A stretch of 64,000 nucleotides of DNA from Cervus elaphus. Taxonomy: Eukaryota > Chordata > Mammalia > Artiodactyla > Cervidae. The position numbers and the translations under genes were made by a program. This document shows, piece after piece, positions 1 to 10,231 of this stretch. The notes beneath the pieces were generated by a model. That model was not told the DNA's origin. It was given only the letters and a program-made list of their open reading frames with translations, and searched no databases. Position 1 is the stretch's first letter, and the number at the start of each line of letters is the position of its first letter. The stretch spans positions 62,990,015 through 63,054,014 of the forward strand of contig NC_057823.1 of assembly GCF_910594005.1 (NCBI RefSeq), in the 5' to 3' direction.

Positions 1-1680
1 ATGGAACATTATAATGAGAGTGAAAGGACAACTAGAAAATGGTAGAAAATGTTTGCAAATCATAGGCCTGTTATGGGTTTAAGATCCAGAATATATAGAG
101 GATGCCAACAACACAATCAATAGTGGTCCAAAAACCTGAACAGACATTGCTCCTAACAAGACATACAATGGCCAACAGCACTTGAAAAGATTCTCAACAC
201 CACCAATTATTAGAGAAATGAAAATTAGAACTACAATGAGATATCTCATCATATAGGTCAGAATGGCCATCATCATAAAATTTACAGGGTCTGAAGTGAC
301 CTCTAAAAATGGAGCACAAGACACTTGACCCAGAAAACCTCACAGATCATGCAGATCAAGAGGTTCAGATCTTCGTGTTCACTTTAAGAACACTCGAGAA
401 ACCGCCCAGGTCATTAAGTGTATGCATATCTGAAAAGCCACCAAGTAGCTGAAGGATGTCACCGTAAAGAAGCAATGTATGCTATTCCATCACTCCCACA
501 TGGAGTTGGCAGGTGTGCACAGGCCAAACAGTGGGGCTGGACGCAGGGTCAGTGGTCCGAAAAGAGTGCCGAGTTTCAACTGCACATGCTCAGAAATGCA
601 GACAGTGCTGAACTTAAGGGCTGAGATGTAGGTTCTCTGGTCATTGAGCACATTCAGGTGAACAAAGCCCCCAGGAGGCAGCACAGGACTTACAGACTCA
701 TGGTCAGATCCACCCACATGTGAGCGCTCCCTGCCACACTGAGATGATGCTAACTGGAGAAGAACATTGTTCCTAAACCAGACAAGGAGGTTGTGCAGAA
801 GAAAAAAGATATCCCAGAAGAAACTGAAGAAATAAAAATTGATGGCCCAGGAATAAACGCAGCAAAAAATAAATGCATATAAAAGTAAAAAAAAATCTAT
901 GAATAAATGTTGGAGAGGGTAATGAGGAAAGGAAACTCTCCTACACTAATGCTGGGAATGTAGGTAGGCACAACCATGATGGAGAAGAAAATACAGGTTC
1001 CATAAAAAACAATATACAGAACTATTAATACCATAAGATACAGCAGTCCCACACCAGGGTGTATACCCAGAGAAAATGGTTATTCAAAAAGAAAGATGCA
1101 CCCCAGGGTTCACTGCAGCACTGTTTGCAATAGCCAAGACATGGAACCACTCTAACTGTCCATCAGCAGACAAATGAGTGTAGAAGAAGCGGTACATATA
1201 TGTAATGGAGTATTACTCAGTCATAAAAATGAACAAAATACTGTTATTTGCAGAAACATGGATGGACATAGAGATTCTCACAGCCAATAATGTAAGTCAG
1301 ACAGAAAATGACAAATATGATATCACTTATATGCAAAATCTAAAATGTTGCCATAAGTGCAGAAATAAAATAAAACAGAAATAGAAACACAGATACAGAA
1401 AACAAACCTATGGTTACCAGAGGGGAAAGTGAGGGGTGGCCAGAAGGGATAAATTAGGAGACTGGGATCAACATACACACACTCCTCTATATAAAACAGA
1501 CAACTAATAATGACCTACTCTACAGCACAGGGAACTCTATTCAGTATTCTGCATTAACCCCTGTGTGAAAAGAATCTAAAAGACAGTGGATATACAAATA
1601 TATTTGACTTACTTTGCTGTATGCCTAAAGCTGATACAACACTGAACACCAACTATACTCCAATAAAAATTTAAACATAA
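1..1680 (+). repeat. Array unit 1, type B (left-truncated by window)
   Basis: This unit starts inside ORF2 (the stretch before the C-terminal knuckle) and ends with the type B 3'UTR at about 1640-1680. An RPL17 retrocopy splits it at about 285-892. It has no X segment: the ORF2 text runs continuously through 1180-1230 where other copies carry X. The reading frame is broken by many stops, so no product is expected. Confidence 0.75.
285..892 (+). pseudogene. RPL17: Processed pseudogene of ribosomal protein L17
   Basis: This is an intronless, mutated copy of the mRNA for RPL17 (uL22), a large-subunit ribosomal protein. The ATG is at 309-311 and the stop is near 854-856, followed by a short 3'UTR and an A-rich tail at about 880-895. 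Clear family text includes GVGRCAQAKQWGWTQG and KSAEF in the frame at 508-580, and VIEHIQVNKAP near 640-670. The residues after the first Met are altered, an in-frame stop follows the MH(I) segment near 430, and frame shifts occur before 490 and after 615. The flanks aaaatttaca (left) and aaaatctatg (right) look like a decayed target-site duplication, and the L1 text resumes directly after it. It inserted into array unit 1. Function is unlikely. Confidence 0.92.
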
Positions 1681-2210
1681 AATATTTTAGAATTCAATCC
1701 AGGAGGTGAAATGGTTCTACCCTGAAAACTCGAAAACACTGCTTAAAGAAAACCTAAATAATTGGAAAACAACCCATGTTTAAATATTAGAATGCTTAGA
1801 AATGTTCAGATAACAATACTATCCAGTAAGAATAGATATTCATTTCATTCCTGTTCAATCTCAGAGTTTATTTTTTTCTGAATTGGGAAAAATGCTCTAA
1901 TATTCATATGGAATTCCAAGGATGCCAAAGAGCCAAAATAGTCTTCCAGATGTGTGTTACTGCATTGGGAGAGACATACAGACCATGTAATAGACTTGAG
2001 AACCAAGAAACAAACCCTCTCTTCAATTTTTACTTGATTTCTAATAGAAGTGCTAAGACTGGTCACTGGGCAAAAACAGATTCAAAAAATGACACTACAA
2101 AACCCTGACCTCACAAGCAGAATCTTGAGGGTGGACCTGACCTCATACCATACACAGAAGGTAATGCAAGATGAATCAAGGGCTAAATTTTGGAGCTAAG
2201 CTATAGAACA

Positions 2211-5200
2211 GGGCAGGGCAAAGGAGCAGGCAAAGGCTAATAGAGTTTTGCCAAGAGAATGCAGTGGTCATAGCAAATACCGTCTTCCAACACAAGAGAT
2301 GACTCTACATGTGGACGTCACCAGATGGTCAATACCAAAATCAGATTGATTTTATTCTTTGCAGCCTAAGATGGAGAAGCTCTACACAATTAGCAGAAAC
2401 AAGACCGGAAGCTGACTATGGCTCAGATCATGAACTCCTTATTGCAAAATTCAGACTTAAAGTAGGGAAAACCACTAGACCATTCAGATGTGACCTAAAT
2501 CAAATCCCTTATGATTATCCAGTAGGAGTGACAAATAGATTCAAGGGATTAGATCTGATAGAGTGCTTGCAGAACAACAAGCTGTGGAAAATTCTTAAAG
2601 AGATGGGAATACCAGACTACCTTACCTGCCTCCTGAGAAATATGTATGCAAGTCAAGAAGCAACAGTTAAAACTGTTGCTGAAACAGACTCGTTCCAAAT
2701 TGGGGAGGGAGTATGTCAAGGCTGTACATTGTCACTTTGCTTATTTAACTTATATGTAGAGTACATCATGCAAAATGCTGGGCTGCATGAAGCACAAGCT
2801 GGAATCAAGATTGCAGGGAGAAGTATCAATAACCTCAGATATGTAGATGACACCACCCTTTTGGCAGAAAGCAAAGAGGAACTAAGAGCCTCTTGAAGAA
2901 AGTAAAAGAGAGTGAAAAAGTTGGCTTAAAACTCAACATTCAAAGAACTAAGATCATGACATCCGATCCCATCAGTTCATGGCAAATGGGAAAACAATGG
3001 AAACAGTGACAGACTTTTTTCCTTGGGCTCCAAAATCACTGCAGATGGTGACTGCAGCCATGAAATTAAAAGACACTTGCTCCTTGAAGAAAAGCTATGA
3101 CCAACATAGACAGCATATTAAAAAAGAGACACCCAAAGCAATCTATAGATTCAATGCAATCCCTATCAAGCTACCAACGGTAGTTTTCACAGAACTAGAA
3201 CAAATAATTTCACAATTTGTATGGAAATACAAAAAACCTTGAACAGCCAAAGCAATCTTGAGAAAGAAGAATGGAATTGGAGGAATCAACCTGCCTGACT
3301 TCAGACTCTACTACAAAGCCACAGTCATCAAGACAGTATGGTACTGGCACAAAGACAGAAATATAGATCAATGGAACAGCATTGAAAGCCCAGAGATAAA
3401 TCCACGAACCTATGGACACCTTATCTTTGACAAAGGAGGCAAGGACATACAATGGAAAAAAGACAACCTCTTTAACAAGTGGTGCTGGGAAAACTGGTCA
3501 ACCACTTGGAAAACAATGAAACTAGAACACCTTCTAACACCATATACAAAAATAAACTCAAAATGAATTAAAGATCTAAATGTAAGGCCAGAAACTATAA
3601 AACTCCTAGAGGAGAACATAGGCAAAACACTCTCCGACATAAATCACAGCAGGATCCTCTATGACCCACCTCCCAGAATATTGGAAATAAAAGCAAAAGT
3701 AAACAAATGGGACCTAATTAAACATAAAAGCTTTTGCACAACAAGGGAAACTATAAGCAAGGTGAAAAGACAGCCCTCAGAATGGGAGAAAATAATAGCA
3801 AATGAAGCAACAGACAAAGGATTAATCTCAAAAATATACAAGCAGCTCCTGCAGCTCAATTCCAGAAAAATAAATGACCCAATCAAAAAATGGGCCAAAA
3901 AACTAAACAGACATTTCTCCAAAGAAGACATACAGATGGCTAACAAACACATGAAAAGATGCTCAACATCACTCATTATCAGAGAAATGCAAATCAAAAC
4001 CACAACGAGGTACCATTACACACCAGTCAGGATGGCTGCTATCCAAAAGTCTACAAGCAATAAATGCTGGAGAGGGTGTGGAGAAAAGGGAACCCTCTTA
4101 CACTGTTGGTGGGAATGCAAACTAGTACAGCCGCTATGGAGAACAGTGTGGAGATTCCTTAAAAAACTGGAAATAGAACTGCCATATGACCCAGCAATCC
4201 CACTCCTGGGCATACACACCGAGGAAACTAGATCTGAAAGAGACACGTGTACCCCAATGTTCATCACAGCACTGTTTATAATAGCCAGGACATGGAAGCA
4301 ACCTAGTGCCCATCAGCAGACGAATGGATAAGGAAGCTATGGTACATATACACAATGGAATATTACTCAGCCATTAAAAAGAATTCATTTGAATCAGTTC
4401 TAATGAGATGGATGAAACTGGAGCCCATTATACAAAGTGAAGTAAGCCAGAAAGATAAAGACCAATACACTATACTAATGCATATATATGGACTTTTAAG
4501 AGATGGTAATGATAACCCAATATGCAAAACAGAAAAAGAGACACAGATGTACAGAACAGGCTTTGGGACTCTGTGGGAGAAGGTGAGGGTGGGATGTTCT
4601 GAGAGAATAGCATTGAAACAAGTATACTATCAAGGGTGAAACAGACCACCAGCCCAGGTTGGATGCATGAGACAAGTGCTCAGGGCTGGTGCACTGGGAA
4701 GACCCAGAGGGATGGGATGGGGAGGGAGGTGGGAGGGAGTTTCAGGATGGGGAACACATGTAAATCCATGGCTGATTCATGTCAATGTATGGCAAAAACC
4801 ACTACAATATTGTAAAGTAATTAGCCTCCAGCTAACAAAAATAAAGAAAAAAAAAAGGGAAAAAAAATAAAAAAGAGACATTACTTTGCCCACAAAGGTC
4901 TGTTTAGTCAAAGCTATAGTTTTTTCCAGTAGTCATGTATGGATGTGAGAGTTAGACCATAAAGAAAGCTGAGCACTGAAGAATTGATGCTTTTGAACTG
5001 TGATGTTGGAGAAGACTCTTGAGAGTCCCTTGAACTGCCAGGAGATCAAATCAGTCAATTCTAAAGGAAATCAGTCCTGAACATACATTGGAAGGACTGA
5101 TGCTGTAGCTCTAGTACTTTGGCCACCTGATGCGAAGAAGTGACTCATTGGAAAAGATGCTGATGCTGTGGAAGATTGAAGGCGGGAGGGAAACGGAACG

Positions 5201-5353
5201 ACAGAGGATGAGATGGTTGGATGACATCACCAACTCGACGGATATGAGTTTGAGTAAGCTCTGGAAGTTGGTGATGGACAGGGAAGCCTGGCGTGCTGCA
5301 GTCTATGGCATCGCAGAGTTGGACATGACTGAGCGACTGAACTGAATTGAACT
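2211..5353 (+). mobile_element. BovB (RTE-type) LINE, internally deleted and split by L1
   Basis: BovB is a non-LTR retrotransposon of ruminants encoding an endonuclease-reverse transcriptase. The frame at 2309-2896 keeps endonuclease C-terminal text (GSDHELLIAKFRLK), then jumps near 2560 straight into the reverse transcriptase palm with GVCQGCTLS and the YVDD catalytic motif (about 2839-2850). More than 1 kb of the element between these points is absent. A younger L1 interrupts it at 3132-4867. The 3' end (4881-5353) reads through the C-terminal REAWRAAVYGIA region to the usual gactgagcgactgaact end. Stops and deletions show it is dead. No matching flanking duplication was found. Confidence 0.9.
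3132..4867 (+). mobile_element. 5'-truncated L1 inserted into BovB
   Basis: This ruminant L1 copy begins inside ORF2 at PKAIYRFNAIPIKLP (about 3131) and runs through the C-terminal domain and the 3'UTR to an A-rich tail (about 4840-4867). The frame 3681-4331 contains the L1 cysteine knuckle CX3CX7HX4C (residues 129, 133, 141 and 146 of that frame). Stops after 3240, after 3564 and at 4329 break ORF2. The 13-bp duplication taaaaaagagaca flanks it perfectly (3119-3131 and 4868-4880), and BovB text continues across. It is less decayed than the array units, so it came later. Confidence 0.95.
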
Positions 5354-6071
5354 GGTTTGGTGGTGCTGAATTCTCTTAAACGTTGCTTGGGTTGTGGGTC
5401 TGAAAGTATAACACCAAAGGCATAGAAAACAATGAAAATCAGATACACTGCTCCTCAAAAAATTAAAAACTTCATGTGTCAAAGGATGTTCACACAAGAG
5501 TGAGAGGACAACTGAGAGAATGGCAGAAATGTTTACAAACCATAGGCCTGCTATTGGTTTAAGATTCAGAGTATATAAAGGATCCCAACAACACAATTCA
5601 AAGGTGGTCCAAAAACCTGAACAGACGTTTCTCCTAAGAAGGCATACAAATGGCCAACAGCACATGAAAAGATGGTCAGCACCACTAATTATCAGAGAAC
5701 TAGAACTTAGAACTTCAGTGGGATATCACATCACAAGTCAGAATGATCATCATCAAAAAATCTACAAACAATAAATGCAGGATAGTGTGTGGAGAAAAGG
5801 GAACTCTCCTACACTACTGGTGGGAATGTAAATGGGTACAACCATGATAGAGAAGAATATTGAGGTTCCTTAAAAAACTGTATACAGAACTACCATATGA
5901 GCCAGTAATTCCACTCAAGTGCGGATATTCAGAGAAAACCATTATTTGAAAAGATGCGTGCACCCCACGGTTCCCTGCAACACTGTTCACAATAGCCAAA
6001 CACGGAAGCCACCTAAGTATCGACAGACAAGTAGGGAAGAAGCGATACTCAACAGAAAAACTTGAAATCAC

Positions 6072-6191
6072 TTTTTTTTTTTTTCACGTCAGACAGGTAA
6101 TGTGCCGATGTCATAACAAGGTTTGGAGGGAGGCACATATCACGCAGTAGCGTGAACACCCAGTCATCATGCTCATGAACTACAAAAGGAT
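6072..6191 (-). pseudogene. SNORD13: Retrocopy of U13 small nucleolar RNA
   Basis: The reverse complement of 6085-6191 reads atccttttgtagttcatgag at its 5' end and ends ...cacattacctgtctgacgtg, then a poly(A) of 13 (the T run 6072-6084). This matches the U13 box C/D snoRNA, which in the cell guides 18S rRNA acetylation. Its length of about 107 nt is close to the usual 104. The 15-bp direct repeat cttgaaatcactttt (6061-6075 and 6192-6206) is a target-site duplication, showing L1-driven retroposition. Base changes in the body and the absence of a native promoter make function unlikely. Confidence 0.9.
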
Positions 6192-7561
6192 CTTGAAATC
6201 ACTTTTAAGTCAAGACACAGAACAGAATTCTCTTGGAATATTTTGAAAAATACAAATGCTCAGGTTGAGCCATTTTTCTCCAAGGCTTCAGATGTGTTTG
6301 TAACAGCAGACTTGTTGAAAAATGACTGGACTATATGCTGGTTGTTTACCTTTATCTAGTTTGTTTCACCTTTTCTATTTCCTATTCCGTGCTCCCATTT
6401 CATTTACTTTATGTTTCCCAACTTCTCTGTCTCTTTTTGTGTTGTTGCTCTTTCTCAAGCATTTATCAAGTGTAGCACTAAAGCGTTTGTATATGAATAT
6501 ATATACAGTATGTATAATAAAATGGATATATATTTTTAAAAATTCATGAATTTTTGCCTAGCTAAAAAAACTTATGACATTTTGATTATACTTGTTTGAC
6601 TCAGCATGACTAGAATGCTAGATTTTAATTTCTATTCACTCAGAACTTTTATATAATTCCATGTATTTTGGCATCTAGTATTAGTGCTAAAAATTAGTGA
6701 TTTAAAAAAATTTGAATGAGACTTGAAACTTCTAATCCAATTTTTAGAATATAGAGATATAGAATGTTAAAAAAAATAGGAAATAAGTGATACAGTATTA
6801 TTAACTAAAGTACAGATTTTATTCAAATATTACAAAGTTTTATGCCAGTGTCCATTATATGTTTTAATCCTTATCAAGATTCCACATTGTATTTAGCTGC
6901 ACCTTCAGCTGGATGAACAAATTCTGATAAATTCTCTTTTCATTTCTATTCTATTACAAATATTTTCTAATTTTCCTTGTTATGGCTTCTTAGATACAGT
7001 CATTATTCAAGAGTGGACATTTAATTTCTAAATACATGGGATTTTGTCTAAAGTATCTTTAATAGTAATTCTCATTTTGATACTAATTTCTCATTTTAAT
7101 GATTTCTTCTCTGCCATCACCCTCTGTTTTACTCACTCTAACTTTACCGAGGCTTTGGATGGCTAAGTCAAAGATCTCTCTTGATAAATGTTATGTTTTG
7201 TATGAAAATGTGTGGGTTACTTTCAAATATCTTTTGATATTCATTTCCAACATAATTCTACAGTGATAAGAGAACATACTCTATGATTTCAATACCTTTA
7301 AGACCATGACATTTTTGCACCTTGTGGTATGTCCCTGGATATGATCCAGTGTCTTGTAGTTTACAGTCTATGGGAACTTGAGTAGAATTTTTATTATACT
7401 GTTGTTTGAAAATTGTATAAATCTTAGTTATGTTGAATTGGTGTATAGCATTTTTCAGGTCTATTCTATCCTTCTACTTCTCTGTATATTCATTGTATTA
7501 ATTTTGGGGAGATTGACTTGAGACTCCAAATAAAAATATTAATTTACTTAAAAGATAATTG

Positions 7562-7836
7562 TCAGAGAAGGCAATGGCAACCCACTCCAGTACTCTTGCC
7601 TGGAAAATCCCATGGACGGAAGAGCCTAGTAGTCTGCAGTCCATGGGGGTCGCAAAGAGTTGGACACAACTGAGCGACTTCACTTTCACTTTTCACTTTC
7701 ATGCATTGGAGAAGGAAATGGCAACCCACTCCAGTGTTCTTGCCTGGAGAATCCCAGGGACGGCGGAGCCTGGTGGGCTGCTATCTATGGGGTCGCACAG
7801 AGTCAGACACGACTGAAGCGACTTAGCAGCAGCAGC
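7562..7836 (+). mobile_element. Bov-A2 SINE
   Basis: Two BovA-type monomers lie head to tail, each with the text aatggcaacccactccagt, joined by a short cttcactttcactt linker, and ending in an agcagcagcag tail. The duplication aaaagataattg (7550-7561 and 7837-7848) flanks it perfectly. It inserted in segment X copy 1 and is missing from copy 2, so it is younger than the duplication of X. Confidence 0.95.
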
Positions 7837-8474
7837 AAAAGATAATTGTAATAAATAATTGAACTGTATATAAACTTGTTCTGCATTTTCCAGGTTTTTT
7901 ATAAATGTGTTATCATACTTTCACAATTTAAAAATAAAAAACTTTTTAAAAAAAGAAAACAGTGGTACATACCTACAATGGGGTAATACTCAGCCAGAAA
8001 AATGAGTGGAAAAACTACCATTTGCAGCTATGTGGATGGCTCTAGAGATTCTCATAGCCAGAGATCTAAGTCAGACAAAAAATGACAGATATCATATGAT
8101 ATTGCTTATATGCAAAATCTAAAAAGTTGGTACAGATGAACTTATTTACAAAAAGAATTAGAGTCAGAGATAAAGAAAACAAATGTATAGTTCCCAGAGT
8201 GGAAAGTGTGTGGTACTGGGAAGGATAAATTAGGAGATGGGGGAACATATACACACTACTCTGTATGTAATGGATAACTAATAAGGACCTATTATACAGC
8301 ACAGGGAACTCTTTTCAGTATTCTGCTTTGACCCCTTTGTGAAAAGAATCTAAAACAGAGTAGATACAGATGTATGTCTAATTGATTCACCTAGCTATAT
8401 GTCTGAAGCTGATAACAACATTGAACAACAACTATACTCTAACAACAACTAAATAAAAATTTAAACATAACATA

Positions 8475-10231
8475 AAATATTTCAGAGTTCATCAAGGAGG
8501 TGAAAGTCTTCTACCCTGAAAACTCTAAAACATTGCCATGAACTTGGATTTGGTGATGGTGCCTTAAATGTCAGACCAGAGGCACAGGATACAACAACAA
8601 CAACAAACAGATACAGTGTCCTTCAAGGAAAAGATGAAAATTTTCCATGCATCACAGGACATTCTCACGATGGTGAAAAGACAACCTAGAGAAGGACCAA
8701 AAATGTTTGCAAACCATAAACCTGCTATGGATTTACTCTGCAGAATATGTAAAAGACACTAAAAACAATATAATTCAAAAATGGACCAAAAACCCAAACA
8801 GACATTTCTCAAAGGAGACATACAAGTGGTCAAATGAACATGAAAAAATGCTGAACACCACTAATTATTAGAAAAATGGAGATTAAAACTACAGTGAGAT
8901 ACTACCACACAAGGGTCAGAATGGCCATCATCAAAAAATCTGCAAACAATAACTGCTAGAAAGGATGCAGAGAAAGTGGAGCCCCCTACACTGCTGCAGG
9001 GAGTGTAAATGGGTACGCCATTTATGGAGAACACTATGGAGGTTCCTTAAAAAGCTCTATGTAGAATTACCGTATAATTCAGCAATCCTTCTACTAAGCA
9101 TACATCTGGGGGGAAAAGTCAGTATTTGAAAAAATATACTTTCATTGAAGGGTTCACTGCAGCATTGTTTACAATAGCCAACATTAAAGCCATCTAAATG
9201 TCCATTGACAGAGGAATGGATAAAGAAAAAGTGGTACATCTAGGCAATGGAATATTACTCAACCATTAAATAGAATGTAATAATGCCATTTGCAACAACA
9301 TGGGTGGACCTAGAGATTTTCATACTGAATGACGGAAGTCCCACTGAGAAGGAGAAATATTGTATGACATCCCTGGTATGCAGAATCTAAAAAGAAAGGA
9401 TACAAGCGAATTTAGTTACAACACAGAAGCAGACTCACAGACTTATGGAACGAACTTATGGCTGCTTAGGGGAGAAGGACAGAGAAAAGGGATAATTAGG
9501 GAGTTTGGGATCGACATGTACACACTGCTATATTTAAAATGGATAACCAGCAAAGTCCTACTGTATAGTACAGGGAATTCTGCTCAATGTTATGTGGCAA
9601 GCTGGAAAGGAAGGGAGTTTGGGAGAGGATGGATACACATATATTATGTATGGCTAAGTCCCTTTGCTGTCCACCTGAAACTATCACATTGTTAATCGGC
9701 TATACTCCAGTATAATATAAAAAGTTTAAAACTAAAAACAAAAAAATAAGTAAATTAGATACTACCATTTGCAGCAACATGGATGGACCTAGAATTTTTT
9801 ATACAAAGGAACATTAAGTCAGATAGAAAAGAAAACTATCATTTGATATCTCTTACATGCAGAATCTAAAAAGATGATACAAATGAACTTATTTGCAAAA
9901 GAGATAGAGAGGCATTTATATAAAAAACAAACCTATGGCTATAAAGGGGAAAGTGAGAGGGTGGCAAGGAGGAATCAATTAGGAGATTGGGATCAACGTA
10001 TATGGACTACCGTATATATATTAATAAGGTCCTACCATATAGCACAGGGAACTCTACTCAGTTTTCTGTATTAGCCTACATGAGAAAAGAATTTAAACAA
10101 AGCGGATATATGTATAACTGGTTTATTTATCAATGCTTATTCACGTATTCACTTCAGGTGCTGTACACCTCAAACTGATAACAACATTGTTAATCAACTA
10201 TACTCCCATAAAAGTTTAAAAATAATAAAAA
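8475..10231 (+). repeat. Array unit 3, type A with gamma tail
   Basis: It begins with the shared junction. A deletion of about 500 bp near 8535 removes the middle of the head. The ORF2 tail and the A-type 3'UTR end near 9730. At about 9755 a second, shorter ORF2 tail starts (gamma) and runs to its own 3'UTR, whose text ggtgctgtacacct lies near 10157-10170. The unit ends at the shared spacer before unit 4. Confidence 0.75.

Larger units (their letters stand above)
6048..7957. repeat. Segment X, copy 1 (antisense-L1-like insert within array unit)
   Basis: The + strand ORF2 text stops at gaagaagcgatactc and resumes at gtggtacatac (about 7962). Between them lies AT-rich DNA whose + strand resembles the antisense of the L1 ORF1 to endonuclease region, for example the stretch around 7270-7520. 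The right end is A-rich. A U13 snoRNA retrocopy and a Bov-A2 SINE inserted later. The same segment sits at the same place in unit 4, and its right end in unit 5. L1 origin of X is my reading of the text and is less certain than the shared position. Confidence 0.65.
1681..8474 (+). repeat. Array unit 2, chimera of type A head and type B tail
   Basis: The head (1681-2210) carries the A-specific block (about 2020-2210). After the BovB insertion the sequence resumes at about 5380 as type B (text cttgggttgtgggtc, then caaaggcatagaaaac) and ends in the type B 3'UTR at 8300-8470. The A remainder, its 3'UTR, the gamma tail and a B head are therefore missing here. The unit also hosts segment X copy 1, a U13 retrocopy and a Bov-A2 SINE. 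Confidence 0.7.

Noticed and set aside
2309..4331. Reverse-transcriptase and L1 ORF2 frames as active genes
   Set aside because: Both elements have deletions, stops or 5' truncation; they are dead LINE copies.
5353..5390. Short unassigned text after BovB as a separate element
   Set aside because: About 35 bp is too short to assign; it may be diverged array text or an old LINE trace.
7559..7845. Open frames of 85 and 61 codons
   Set aside because: They are translations of a Bov-A2 SINE.
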